Assembly: GCA_040882605.1 (NCBI GenBank)
Contig: JBBEAY010000035.1
Span: forward strand, 55,928 to 119,927
Length of the DNA stretch: 64,000 nt
DNA from: JAOUEA01 sp040882605
Lineage (GTDB): Bacteria; Actinomycetota; UBA4738; HRBIN12
Direction of reading: 5' to 3'
Shown one piece after another: positions 1 through 8,535 of the stretch (its first letter is position 1; every line of letters starts with the position of its first letter). A program made the position numbers and the translations under genes. The notes below the pieces were generated by a model. The model searched no databases, had not been told where the DNA came from, and was given only the letters and a program-made list of their open reading frames with translations.

Positions 1-155
1 GCATCGTCTTCGACGGGCACCCCGACCCTCGTCCCTTGCTCATGCCCGACGGGTGGGAAGGCTTCCCCTTGCTGAAGACCGAGGAGCTCGGCGGCGTGAA
101 CACCCGCTTCCACGGGGCGTTCATCCCGCCGGTCGACACCCGCACCGCAACCTGA
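1..155 (+). CDS. nuoC: NADH-quinone oxidoreductase subunit C, C-terminal end (partial)
   Basis: Only the last 50 codons are present; the start lies before the window. Read from base 3, the frame gives the conserved NuoC tail, with FDGHPD, a PLLMPDGWEGFPLLK segment and LGGVNTRF, before TGA at 153-155. NuoC (30 kDa subunit) is a peripheral-arm subunit of complex I that packs against NuoD near the quinone site. The next gene, nuoD, starts 9 bases later, so this is the upstream member of the first nuo operon. I am confident of the family because the GHPD...MPDxWEGxPL signature is characteristic. Nothing can be said about its length. Confidence 0.85.
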   Translation, partial: IVFDGHPDPRPLLMPDGWEGFPLLKTEELGGVNTRFHGAFIPPVDTRTAT

Positions 156-164
156 GGCATCGCG

Positions 165-1466
165 ATGGCCGACGCTCCCACCACACCGATCACGCAGCAC
201 GATCCGATGCAGGCCGCCCATGCGATCGACGAGAGCACGGGTGAGATCCGGCAGGAAACGATGATCATCAACATGGGGCCGCAGCACCCCTCGACCCACG
301 GGGTGCTGCGATTGCTCTTGGAGCTCGACGGCGAGACGGTCATCAAGTGCACGCCGATCATCGGCTACCTGCATACGGGCATCGAGAAGAACACCGAGTA
401 CCGCACGTGGATGCAGGGCATCACCTTCGTGACGCGCGCCGACTACCTCTCGCCGTTCTTCAACGAGCTGGGCTACTGCCTGGCGGTCGAGCGCTTGCTG
501 GGCGTCGAGGCGCCGCCGCGTGCCCAGGTGATCCGCGTGATGATGTGCGAGCTCAACCGCATCTCGTCGCATCTCGTGTGGCTCGCGACCGGCGCCCTCG
601 AGCTCGGCGCCGTGAGTGTGATGCTCTACGGCTTCCGGGAGCGCGAGGTGCTGATGGACATCTTCGAGGAGGTCACCGGGCTGCGCATGAACCACGCCTA
701 CATCCGTATCGGCGGCGTGATCATGGATCTGCCCGATGAGGGCATCGCAAAGATCGAGCGGTTCCTGACGGACATGCCCGCGCGCATCGACGACTACGAG
801 CGGCTGCTCGATGCCAATCCGATCTGGCTCGAACGAAACGTCGGCGTCGGCGTGCTCTCCGCCGCCGACGCGCTCGCCCTCGGGGTGACCGGGCCGGTGC
901 TGCGCGCGGCCGGCGTCGCGGCCGACGTGCGCAAGGACGCTCCGTACTGCGGCTATGAGACCTACGACTTCGACGTACCCCTGCGCACCCAGGCCGATTC
1001 GTACGCTCGCTACCGGCTGCGCCTCGAAGAGATGCGCGAGTCGATGAAGATCGTCGCGCAATGCCTCGAGCGACTCGAGGAGCCCGGGCCCGTGATGATC
1101 GAGGACCCCAAGGTCGCCTGGCCGGCGAAGCTCAGCGTGGGCCCCGATGGCATCGGCAACGATCCCGCTTACATCACCCACATCATGGAAGAGTCGATGG
1201 AGGCCCTGATCCACCACTTCAAGATGGTGACGCAGGGCATCGAGGTGCCGGCGGGCGAGGTGTATCAGACCGTCGAATCGCCCCGCGGCGAGCTTGGCTT
1301 CTACGTGGTCTCAACGGGGGAGCATCGCCCCTATCGCGTGAAGATCCGCGATCCCTCGTTCGTGAACCTGCAGGCGATCCCGAAGATGGTCGAGGGGTTC
1401 CTGATCGCCGATGCGATCGCCGCGATCGCGTCGCTCGACCCTGTGATGGGCGGGGTGGATCGCTGA
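165..1466 (+). CDS. nuoD: NADH-quinone oxidoreductase subunit D
   Basis: This is the 49 kDa subunit of complex I (433 aa). With NuoB it forms the quinone-reduction site, facing cluster N2 at the membrane. Visible signatures are GPQHPSTHG (residues 38-46), GYLHTGIEK (67-75), GEHRPYRVKIR near the C-terminus and a terminal DPVMGGVDR close to the family's D-x-V-x-GEVDR end. The ATG at 165 gives a leader of about 30 residues before the conserved core, usual for actinobacterial NuoD. Its TGA overlaps the ATG of nuoE (TGATG), so the two are translationally coupled. The second nuo cluster in this window has no nuoD, so this copy may serve both complexes (inference). Confidence 0.97.
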   Translation: MADAPTTPITQHDPMQAAHAIDESTGEIRQETMIINMGPQHPSTHGVLRLLLELDGETVIKCTPIIGYLHTGIEKNTEYRTWMQGITFVTRADYLSPFFNELGYCLAVERLLGVEAPPRAQVIRVMMCELNRISSHLVWLATGALELGAVSVMLYGFREREVLMDIFEEVTGLRMNHAYIRIGGVIMDLPDEGIAKIERFLTDMPARIDDYERLLDANPIWLERNVGVGVLSAADALALGVTGPVLRAAGVAADVRKDAPYCGYETYDFDVPLRTQADSYARYRLRLEEMRESMKIVAQCLERLEEPGPVMIEDPKVAWPAKLSVGPDGIGNDPAYITHIMEESMEALIHHFKMVTQGIEVPAGEVYQTVESPRGELGFYVVSTGEHRPYRVKIRDPSFVNLQAIPKMVEGFLIADAIAAIASLDPVMGGVDR

Positions 1467-2095
1467 TGGCGATCTTCGAGGGCACGCGACTCGGTGAGGC
1501 GCAGGCGATCATGGCTCGCTACCCCGAGGGGCGACAGCGGTCGGCGGTGATGCCGCTGCTCTATCTCGCGCAGTCGGTCGAGGGGCACGTGACCCGTGAA
1601 GCGTTGCAGGAAGTCGCCGTGCTGATCGGTGTGCGCACCGCCGAGGTCGAGGCCGTCGCGAGCTTCTACACGATGTTGCGCCTGCGTCCGACCGGCACCC
1701 ATCTGATCGCGGTCTGCACCAACCTGTCGTGCTCGCTTCGCGGTGCGAGGGCCGTGTACGACGCCGCGCACGAGGCGACCGGCATCGCCCCCGGCGCCGA
1801 GACCTCCGACGACGGCGAGTTCACCGTGCACGAGGAAGAGTGCCTCGGCGTGTGCGAGCTCGCACCCGTAGTGCAGGTGAACGTCGCGAACCACGACGTG
1901 GTCACCCCCGAGCGCGTGCACGAGATCGTCGAGAGGCTGCGCGCGGGCGAGGTGCCCGAGCCCGCCCGAGGTCCGGCGGTAGAGAGCTTCAAGGCCGCCT
2001 CGCGCATGCTGGCCGGGTTCGAGGAAGCCGGGTCGCCCGCCGTAACGCAGGCCGGGTCACAGGCCGGGTCGCAGGCCGAGGGAGCGAACGCGTGA
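1466..2095 (+). CDS. nuoE: NADH-quinone oxidoreductase subunit E (24 kDa), with repeat-encoded tail
   Basis: This is the thioredoxin-like subunit of the NADH dehydrogenase module of complex I (209 aa). It carries the [2Fe-2S] cluster N1a. The four expected ligands are visible as C84 and C89 (CTNLSC) and C126 and C130 (CLGVC). The ATG at 1466 overlaps the nuoD stop, and its own TGA overlaps the GTG of nuoF (GTGA). The protein is longer than the usual 160-180 aa because of a C-terminal tail (residues about 165-209). That tail ends in a QAGS-type repeat encoded by a 12-bp tandem repeat at 2048-2080. The tail lies beyond the conserved fold and has no known function. Confidence 0.96.
   Translation: MAIFEGTRLGEAQAIMARYPEGRQRSAVMPLLYLAQSVEGHVTREALQEVAVLIGVRTAEVEAVASFYTMLRLRPTGTHLIAVCTNLSCSLRGARAVYDAAHEATGIAPGAETSDDGEFTVHEEECLGVCELAPVVQVNVANHDVVTPERVHEIVERLRAGEVPEPARGPAVESFKAASRMLAGFEEAGSPAVTQAGSQAGSQAEGANA
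2048..2080. repeat. 12-bp tandem repeat in the 3' end of nuoE
   Basis: Two full 12-bp units (CAGGCCGGGTCA at 2048, CAGGCCGGGTCG at 2060) and a partial third (CAGGCCGAG at 2072) follow each other. They encode the NuoE tail AGS-QAGS-QAE. The 12-bp period matches that of the repeat in nuoL of the same operon. Confidence 0.8.
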
Positions 2096-3450
2096 GCGAA
2101 ACGCGAAGGGTGCTCACGGCTCACTGGGACGACCCTGGTGTGATCGCGCTCGCCGGGTACGAGGATGCCGGCGGTTACCGGGCGCTGCGCGCCGCGCTCG
2201 GCAAGACCGCTGACGAGCTGATCCAGCTCGTGAAGGATTCCGGCCTGCGCGGTCGTGGCGGGGCAGGGTTCCCGACGGGCATGAAGTGGTCGTTCGTGCC
2301 GCGCGACACCGGCAAGCCCACCTACGTCGCCGTGAACTTCGACGAGTCCGAGCCCGGCACGTGCAACAACCGCGAGCTCGTGGAGCGCGAGCCGCATGCC
2401 CTGCTCGAGGGCACCGCGATCGCGGCCAAGGCCATCGATTGTCACCTCGCCTACATCTACGTCCGTGGCGAGTACCTGTGGCAGGCGCGAGTGCTGCAGC
2501 GCGCGATCGCTGAGGCTTACGCAGCAGGGTATCTCGGCAGTAACATCATGGGCGGTGACTACGATCTCGACATCGTGTTGCACCGCGGCGCGGGGGCCTA
2601 CATCTGTGGTGAGGAGACTGCGCTGCTCTCGAGCCTCGAGGGGTTCAGGGGCCAGCCGCGTCTGCGGCCGCCCTTCCCGGCGGTCGAGGGCTTGTACGAG
2701 TCGCCGACCGTGATCAACAACGTCGAGACGCTGATGAACGTGCCGCACATCGTCAATAACGGACCGGATTGGTTCAAAGAGGTCGGAACCGAGAAGGCGC
2801 CTGGCACCAAGATGTTCACGATCAGCGGCAAGGTCGAGCGCCCTGGGAACTACGAGCTTGCGATGGGCACTCCGCTGCGGGTGCTGCTGGAGGAGCACGC
2901 GGGTGGGGTGCTCGACGGCAAGGCGATCAAGGCCTGGACGCCGGGAGGATCGTCGACGCCGTTCCTGACCGCCGACCACCTCGACGTCGGCCTCGACTTC
3001 GAGTCGGTCATGGAAGCCGGCTCGCTGCTGGGCACCGGCGCGATCATGGTGCTCGACGAGACCGATTGCATGGTGGAAGCCGCCCGCCGCCTTGTCGAGT
3101 TCTATGCGCACGAGTCGTGCGGCAAGTGCACGCCGTGTCGCGAGGGAACGTGGTGGGCCACTCGCGTGCTCGGCCGTATCGAGGCCGGGTATGGGCGTGA
3201 CGAGGATCTGCCGGTCATGGCCGAGATGGGCGAGAATATCCTGTTCCGCGCGTTCTGCGCGCTCGCCGACGGCGCCGTCTCGCCGATCCAGTCGACGCTG
3301 AAGCACTTCATGGGCGAGTACGAGGCGCACATCCGCGAAGGCCGCTGTCCGGTTACAGGTCGGGGTCCCGGCCTTGACGCCGAGCCCGTACAGGAAGCCG
3401 TCACGTTCACCCCCACCGGTCCCTTCCAGATCCAAGGCGCCACTCCGTGA
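2092..3450 (+). CDS. nuoF: NADH-quinone oxidoreductase subunit F (51 kDa, NADH and FMN binding)
   Basis: NuoF (452 aa) oxidises NADH with FMN and passes electrons to cluster N3 at the tip of the peripheral arm. The glycine-rich NADH site GRGGAGFPTG is at 54-63 and GAYICGEETALL at 168-179. The N3 [4Fe-4S] ligands are C343, C346 and C349 (ESCGKCTPC) plus C389. The GTG at 2092 is chosen because it overlaps the nuoE TGA (GTGA) and gives the normal family length. A longer in-frame reading upstream runs through nuoE and is a shadow. A strong GC-rich hairpin follows the stop, before nuoG. Confidence 0.97.
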   Translation: MSETRRVLTAHWDDPGVIALAGYEDAGGYRALRAALGKTADELIQLVKDSGLRGRGGAGFPTGMKWSFVPRDTGKPTYVAVNFDESEPGTCNNRELVEREPHALLEGTAIAAKAIDCHLAYIYVRGEYLWQARVLQRAIAEAYAAGYLGSNIMGGDYDLDIVLHRGAGAYICGEETALLSSLEGFRGQPRLRPPFPAVEGLYESPTVINNVETLMNVPHIVNNGPDWFKEVGTEKAPGTKMFTISGKVERPGNYELAMGTPLRVLLEEHAGGVLDGKAIKAWTPGGSSTPFLTADHLDVGLDFESVMEAGSLLGTGAIMVLDETDCMVEAARRLVEFYAHESCGKCTPCREGTWWATRVLGRIEAGYGRDEDLPVMAEMGENILFRAFCALADGAVSPIQSTLKHFMGEYEAHIREGRCPVTGRGPGLDAEPVQEAVTFTPTGPFQIQGATP

Positions 3451-3480
3451 GCCCCCCGCAGCGGGGGGTCCGGGGGGCTC
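3449..3480 (+). promoter_or_regulatory. GC-rich hairpin between nuoF and nuoG
   Basis: GAGCCCCCC (3449-3457) and GGGGGGCTC (3472-3480) form a perfect 9-bp stem across the nuoF stop. An alternative inner stem CCCCCCG-CAG-CGGGGGG can form from the same bases. No T-tract follows, so a plain intrinsic terminator is unlikely. An mRNA-processing or attenuation role, setting NuoF against NuoG levels, is inference. The string AGCCCCCCGCAG recurs at about 3530, just inside nuoG. Confidence 0.5.
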
Positions 3481-3498
3481 AAGAGCGAGCTATGTGTC

Positions 3499-5988
3499 GT
3501 GATGAGGGGGAGCGAGTTGGCGAGCGTTAGCCCCCCGCAGCAAGTCGTGACTCTCACCGTCGACGGCAAGGAGATCACCGTGCCGGCGGGCACGCTGATC
3601 ATCAGGGCGGCCGAGCAGGTGGGCGTCGAGATCCCGCGGTTCTGCGATCACCCGTTGCTCGAGCCCGTGGGTGCCTGCCGTCAGTGCTACGTCGAGGTCG
3701 AGGGACAGCGCAAGCTCCTGACGTCGTGCACGACGACGGCGACCGAAGGCATGATCGTCAGGACGCAGAACACCAGTGACGCAGTGCATGCCGCGCAGGT
3801 GGCCAACCTCGAGTTCCTGCTGCTGAACCATCCGCTCGATTGCCCGATCTGCGATCGCGGCGGCGAATGCCCGCTGCAGGATCAGGCGCTCGCGTTCGGC
3901 CCCGGGGAGAGCCGCTACCGCGAGGCCAAGCGCGTATTCCCGAAGCCGCTGCCGCTCTCGCCGTTGGTGAACCTCGACCGCGAGCGCTGCGTGCTCTGCG
4001 CGCGATGCACGCGCTTCTGCGACCAGATCTCGGGCGACCGGTTCATCGAGCTGTTCGCTCGAGGGGCGGCCGAGCAGGTGTCGATCGCACCGGGGGAGGA
4101 CTTCCGCTCGCCGTTCAGCGGCAACACGGTGCAGATCTGTCCGGTCGGGGCGCTGACCTCGACGCCGTACCGGTTCGTCGCTCGCCCGTTCGACCTCACC
4201 ACGGTCGACACGGTGTGTCCGCATTGCAGTGCCGGCTGCAACATCAAGCTGGACATGCGCCGAGGCGAGGTCGTTCGCCAGCTCGCGCGCGACAACTACG
4301 ACGTGAACGACGCGTGGCTCTGCGACAAGGGGCGCTACGCGTTCCGGTTCCCCGACGCAGCCGAGCGCATCGCGACCCCGTTGATCCGCGATCACGGCCT
4401 CGAGCCGGCGTCGTTCGGCGAGGTGCTTACACGCGTGGCCGAGTGGACCGACGGCAAGCGCGTCGCGATCCTCACCGGCGGCCGCCTGATGGACGAGGAT
4501 CTGTTCGCGCTCTCCAAGCTCGCCCGAACCGTGTTCCGCACCAACGACCTCGACCACCGGCGTGGCGGCGACACCGGCTCGACGGCTGCCGAACACCACG
4601 CGGCCGCGAACCCGATGGCGGTCACCTACAAGGACGTTGAGCGAGCCGATGCGATCCTGGTGGTGGGTCTCGACGCCGAACAGGAAGTACCGATCTTGCA
4701 CCTGCGGCTGCGCAAGGCGGCTCGCCGTGGGGCGCGCATCTGGGTGCTGCACCCGAGGCGCACGCGCCTGCACGACGTGGCGACCCACGTGCTGTGTGCA
4801 CCAGGCGGCGAGGGGCGCCTGCTCGCCGGCGGTGCGGGCGGTGCCGACGCAACGCTCGACGAGGCGCTCGCCGCGCTTCGTGAGGCTGGCCAGAACGCCG
4901 TCGTGCTGGCGGGGGAGCGGCCGGGCGCCGCCGACGCTGCGCTCGCCACCGCTCAGGCCGTCGGCGCCAGGTTCCAATACGTGACACGTCGCGCGAACGA
5001 CCGTGGGGCGTTGATCGCCGGAGTGCATCCGTCGCTGTTACCGGGCGGTCGCTCGATGCACGAGGCCGATGAGGTCGAGCATGTGTGGGGCCCGCTGATG
5101 AACCGGGAGCCCGGTCGCGACGCGATGGGCATCTTGCAGGCGTGTGCCGACCGTGAGATCGACGTGCTGCTCCTGATCGGCGTCGACCCGCTGCGCGACA
5201 TGCCCGACGCCGGGCTCGTCGGGCGCGCGCTCGACAACGTGGCGGTGAAGGTCGTGCAATCCCTCGAGCTCGGCTCGCTCGAACGCTATGCCGACGCGTT
5301 CCTGCCGGCGACCGCCTTCCTCGAGAAGGACGGGCATGTCTCGACGTGGGAAGGCCGCGGCCAGCGGCTGCGCGCGATCCGCGGGCGCGACGGCATCAGC
5401 CTCGCCGACTGGGAGATCTTCGCGAGCATGGCGCTCGCGTGCGGCGGTGACCTCGGGTTCGAGACGCTGGAGGAGCTGCACGAGGAGATGGGACGTCTCG
5501 TGGGGCCGCGCGAGGAGAGCCTGACGACCGCAGGGGTAGGCGCACCCTCGCCGTCGGCTGAGGCCGCTGAGTCCGAGCCACAGAGCCCAGGCGCGCCGGA
5601 CGGCGAGGGGCTCGTGCTCTTCACCTACCCGCTGCTCGTCGACGAGGGGCGCTTGTCCGAAGGGGCGAGCGAGCTGAAGGCCGCGCTCGCGGACGAGGCG
5701 TTCGTCGAGGTGCACCCCGCCGACGCCGAGCGGCTCGGTCTCACCGATGGTGGCCGAGCCGTGGTGCGCACCGACGCAGGTGAGGCAGAGCTCCCGGTTC
5801 GGGTGACCGAGCACGTTGCGGCCGGCGCCGTGTTCGTGCCGTTCAACCAATCCGGGCTCGCCGCGAACACCCTGCTGTCGGGAGAGATGCTCGCCCGCGC
5901 GAGCCTCTCCGCGGCCGGCGACCCTGCGACCGGTGACCTTGAGCCCGACCGCAAGCCCGCGACCGTGGCCGCGGGGGGTGGCGCCTGA
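3499..5988 (+). CDS. nuoG: NADH-quinone oxidoreductase subunit G (75 kDa iron-sulfur subunit)
   Basis: NuoG (829 aa from the ATG at 3499) is the main electron wire of the peripheral arm. Its N-terminal ferredoxin domain has [2Fe-2S] ligands C49, C60, C63 and C77. Cluster N5 has H111, C115, C118 and C124. N4 has the C164/C167/C170/C174 group with C214. The extra N7 cluster, absent from mitochondrial enzymes, is present as C240, C243, C247 and C275. A molybdopterin-oxidoreductase-like domain follows. The first 16 residues are not conserved, and a GTG at 3547 beginning VTLTVDGKE is a credible alternative start. The stop overlaps the ATG of nuoH. Confidence 0.95.
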   Translation: MMRGSELASVSPPQQVVTLTVDGKEITVPAGTLIIRAAEQVGVEIPRFCDHPLLEPVGACRQCYVEVEGQRKLLTSCTTTATEGMIVRTQNTSDAVHAAQVANLEFLLLNHPLDCPICDRGGECPLQDQALAFGPGESRYREAKRVFPKPLPLSPLVNLDRERCVLCARCTRFCDQISGDRFIELFARGAAEQVSIAPGEDFRSPFSGNTVQICPVGALTSTPYRFVARPFDLTTVDTVCPHCSAGCNIKLDMRRGEVVRQLARDNYDVNDAWLCDKGRYAFRFPDAAERIATPLIRDHGLEPASFGEVLTRVAEWTDGKRVAILTGGRLMDEDLFALSKLARTVFRTNDLDHRRGGDTGSTAAEHHAAANPMAVTYKDVERADAILVVGLDAEQEVPILHLRLRKAARRGARIWVLHPRRTRLHDVATHVLCAPGGEGRLLAGGAGGADATLDEALAALREAGQNAVVLAGERPGAADAALATAQAVGARFQYVTRRANDRGALIAGVHPSLLPGGRSMHEADEVEHVWGPLMNREPGRDAMGILQACADREIDVLLLIGVDPLRDMPDAGLVGRALDNVAVKVVQSLELGSLERYADAFLPATAFLEKDGHVSTWEGRGQRLRAIRGRDGISLADWEIFASMALACGGDLGFETLEELHEEMGRLVGPREESLTTAGVGAPSPSAEAAESEPQSPGAPDGEGLVLFTYPLLVDEGRLSEGASELKAALADEAFVEVHPADAERLGLTDGGRAVVRTDAGEAELPVRVTEHVAAGAVFVPFNQSGLAANTLLSGEMLARASLSAAGDPATGDLEPDRKPATVAAGGGA

Positions 5989-7121
5989 TGGACTGGGTCG
6001 ACTGGGCGATCCTCGTCGTGCGGGTCGTGGTGGTCTTCTTCGCGCTCCTCATCGCGGTGATGCTCTACATCTGGATGGAGCGCAAGGTGATCGCCGACAT
6101 GCAGACGCGCATCGGCCCCGTGCGCGCCGGCCCCCGCGGCATGCTCATCACGCTCGCCGACGGCATCAAGCTCTTCTTCAAAGAGGGCATCACGCCCACC
6201 GCCGCCGACCGCCCGGTGTACGCGATCGCTCCGATCCTCGCGATGTTCCCGGGCTTCCTCGCGTTCTCGGTGATCCCGTTCGGCACCCAGGTGACGCTGT
6301 TCGGGCGTGTGATCCCGTTCCAGCTCGCCGACCTGAACATCGGCATCCTGTGGATCCTCGCGATGACGTCGCTCTCGGTCTACGGCGTGGTGCTCGCCGG
6401 CTGGTCGAGCGGCTCGAACTACCCGTTGCTCGGCGCCGTGCGATCGAGCGCCCAGATGATCTCCTACGAGGTAGGCATGGGCCTCGCCCTGGTCGCGGTC
6501 CTCATGTACAGCGGCACGTTGCAGATGAGCGAGCTCGTGGCAGCCCAGGACACGGTCTGGAACGTGGTGCCGCAGTTCCCTGCGTTCATGGTCTTCCTGA
6601 TCTGTGCGATCGCCGAGACGAACCGGCCGCCGTTCGATCTCGCCGAGGCGGAGTCCGAGCTCGTCGCGGGATTCCATACGGAGTACTCGGGCATCAAGTT
6701 CGCGATGTTCTACCTCGGCGAGTACGTGAGCACGGTGACCGTCGCTGCGGTAGCCGTGACGCTTTTCCTGGGCGGGTGGCGCGGCTACTGGCCGTTCGAG
6801 GGTGCGGTGGCCTGGATCGGCCCGCTGCTCTGGTTCATCGTCAAGGTGACCGCGATCATCTACATCTTGATCCTGGTGCGGGCCACGCTTCCGCGCATGC
6901 GCTACGACCGGCTCATGAGCTTCGGATGGAAGGTGCTGATCCCGTTCGGGCTCATCTGGGTGATGATCACCGGCTTCGTCGTGGTGCTGCCGCAGGAGTA
7001 CGGAAACCGCGGACGATACCTGGCCGCTGCGGTGATCGTCGGCGCCGCGGCCCTCGCGACGCTCATCGCCCCGCTGTTCTCGAACAGGCCTTCATCCGAG
7101 CAGGAGGAGGTGCACGCGTGA
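5988..7121 (+). CDS. nuoH: NADH-quinone oxidoreductase subunit H (membrane)
   Basis: NuoH (377 aa) is the membrane subunit that docks the peripheral arm and forms the entrance of the quinone chamber. It has about eight or nine hydrophobic segments. The conserved cytoplasmic loops are visible: ERKVIADMQTRIGPVRAGP near residues 32-50, LADGIKLFFKE, and the acidic loop AETNRPPFDLAEAESELV-GFHTEYSG. The ATG overlaps the nuoG stop, and the terminal TGA overlaps the GTG of nuoI. A second, diverged NuoH is encoded at 16083-17096. Confidence 0.97.
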   Translation: MDWVDWAILVVRVVVVFFALLIAVMLYIWMERKVIADMQTRIGPVRAGPRGMLITLADGIKLFFKEGITPTAADRPVYAIAPILAMFPGFLAFSVIPFGTQVTLFGRVIPFQLADLNIGILWILAMTSLSVYGVVLAGWSSGSNYPLLGAVRSSAQMISYEVGMGLALVAVLMYSGTLQMSELVAAQDTVWNVVPQFPAFMVFLICAIAETNRPPFDLAEAESELVAGFHTEYSGIKFAMFYLGEYVSTVTVAAVAVTLFLGGWRGYWPFEGAVAWIGPLLWFIVKVTAIIYILILVRATLPRMRYDRLMSFGWKVLIPFGLIWVMITGFVVVLPQEYGNRGRYLAAAVIVGAAALATLIAPLFSNRPSSEQEEVHA

Positions 7122-7675
7122 GCGACGAAGATGCACCGATGACCGACGAGCGTGACGACGGCCAGCCGCATGCCGAGCTGCCACCGGGTCCACCCGTCGA
7201 TCAGGGCGCATGGGAAGCCGCCCTCGCGATCGGCAAGGGCATGGCGACAGTGTTCAAACAGACGTTCCGCCCCGACAACACCGAGCAGTATCCGAAGGAG
7301 ATCGCGCCGATCCCCGAGCGTTCGCACATAGGGCGGCACCTGCTCAACAAGCACGATGACGGGCTCGAGAAGTGCATCGGATGCGAGCTCTGTGCGTTCG
7401 CCTGCCCCGCCGACGCGATCTGGGTCGAGGGCGCCGACAACGACCCTGAGGCGCCGGTGAGCCCGGGCGAGCGATACGCGAAGGACTACCAGATCAACTA
7501 CTTGCGCTGCATCATGTGCGGCCTCTGCGTCGAAGCCTGCCCGACCAGAGCCCTGACGCTCACGAGCCACTACGAGATGGCGTTCACGAGCCGCGAAGAG
7601 GCGATCTGGACCAAGGAGCAGCTGCTCGAACCGCCGCTACCGCTCGGCGCCGATCCGGTGGACCGGGAAGGTTAG
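7118..7675 (+). CDS. nuoI: NADH-quinone oxidoreductase subunit I (8Fe ferredoxin)
   Basis: NuoI (185 aa) holds clusters N6a and N6b and carries electrons towards N2 in NuoB. Two CxxCxxCxxxCP motifs are present, CIGCELCAFACP and CIMCGLCVEACP. The GTG at 7118 is preferred because it sits in a GTGA overlap with the nuoH stop; an in-frame ATG at 7139 would shorten the poorly conserved N-terminus by seven residues. It is followed after 6 bases by nuoJ. Unlike the second NuoI in this window, it has no repeat tail. Confidence 0.95.
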   Translation: MSDEDAPMTDERDDGQPHAELPPGPPVDQGAWEAALAIGKGMATVFKQTFRPDNTEQYPKEIAPIPERSHIGRHLLNKHDDGLEKCIGCELCAFACPADAIWVEGADNDPEAPVSPGERYAKDYQINYLRCIMCGLCVEACPTRALTLTSHYEMAFTSREEAIWTKEQLLEPPLPLGADPVDREG

Positions 7676-7681
7676 GCCGCC

Positions 7682-8233
7682 GTGCCCCTCGACAACGTCG
7701 TCTTCTGGGTCTTCGCGCCCCTGTCGGTCGCGACCGGCCTCTGCATGATCATGGTGCGAAGCGCGGTGCACGCGGCGCTCTTCCTCGTCGTGAACTTCTT
7801 CACTATCGCGGTGATGTACCTGCTGCTCGACGCGCCGTTCCTATTCGCGGTGCAGATCATCGTGTACGCGGGCGCGATCATGGTCCTGTTCCTGTTCGTG
7901 ATCATGCTGCTCGGCGTCGACCAGGCAAGCGCGCCGGGCGATCGATTGGTTGGACAACGCATGACGGCCGTGATCCTCGGTGTCGCGATCGTGGCCGAGC
8001 TCGCCACGGCGATCCGCGCCGGCGTCGGGTTCGCGACCCGCGCGCCCGAGGGCTTCGACGCAGTGAATCCGGGCGGGAACCCCTCTGCACTCGCCGAGGT
8101 GCTGTTCCGCGACTACTTCTTCCCGTTCGAGGTCACCTCGATCTTGTTGATCGTGGCTGCGGTCGCCGCGATGGTGCTTGCGCTGCGCCGTTCGAAGGCC
8201 CTCACCCAACGCGAGATCGAGGCGGCGCGGTGA
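7682..8233 (+). CDS. nuoJ: NADH-quinone oxidoreductase subunit J
   Basis: NuoJ (183 aa, GTG start) is a five-helix membrane subunit of complex I. It helps link the quinone chamber to the proton-pumping arm. The conserved third helix is visible as VQIIVYAGAIMVLFLFVIML, containing the pi-bulge glycine region. The N-terminal helix region has the typical RSAVHAALFLVV. The last helix is followed by a short basic tail. The stop overlaps the GTG of nuoK (GTGA). Confidence 0.96.
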   Translation: MPLDNVVFWVFAPLSVATGLCMIMVRSAVHAALFLVVNFFTIAVMYLLLDAPFLFAVQIIVYAGAIMVLFLFVIMLLGVDQASAPGDRLVGQRMTAVILGVAIVAELATAIRAGVGFATRAPEGFDAVNPGGNPSALAEVLFRDYFFPFEVTSILLIVAAVAAMVLALRRSKALTQREIEAAR

Positions 8234-8535
8234 GGACACCCATCGCCTACTTCCTGCTGCTCTCCGCGATCCTGTTCGCGATCGGCTCGGCGGGGGTGCT
8301 CGTGCGCCCTAACGCCCTGCGCATCTTCATGGGGGTCGAGCTGCAGCTGAACGCCGTGAACCTCACGCTCGTCGCGTTCTCGCGCATGCATCTCGAGCTC
8401 GACGGACAGATCCTGGCCTTCTTCTCCATGGTGGTGGCCGCAGCCGAGGTGGTCGTCGGGCTCGCGATCATCGTGGCGGTCTTCCGACGCACGTCGAGCA
8501 CCGACGTCGACCGAGCGAGCGTGCTGCGCGGATGA
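8230..8535 (+). CDS. nuoK: NADH-quinone oxidoreductase subunit K
   Basis: NuoK (101 aa, the usual length) is a three-helix membrane subunit of complex I, related to MnhC/MrpC of antiporters. The conserved glutamates in helices 2 and 3 are visible in FMGVELQLNAVNL and AAAEVVVGLAI. The GTG start overlaps the nuoJ TGA, and its TGA overlaps the ATG of nuoL (ATGA), so J, K and L form a coupled set. Confidence 0.96.
   Translation: MRTPIAYFLLLSAILFAIGSAGVLVRPNALRIFMGVELQLNAVNLTLVAFSRMHLELDGQILAFFSMVVAAAEVVVGLAIIVAVFRRTSSTDVDRASVLRG

Noticed and set aside
1666..3435. Long leftward open frame of 589 codons opposite nuoE/nuoF
   Set aside because: It is the mirror of strongly conserved nuo coding sequence, has no recognisable domain and its composition is Arg/His/Leu-rich, typical of antisense frames in GC-rich genes.
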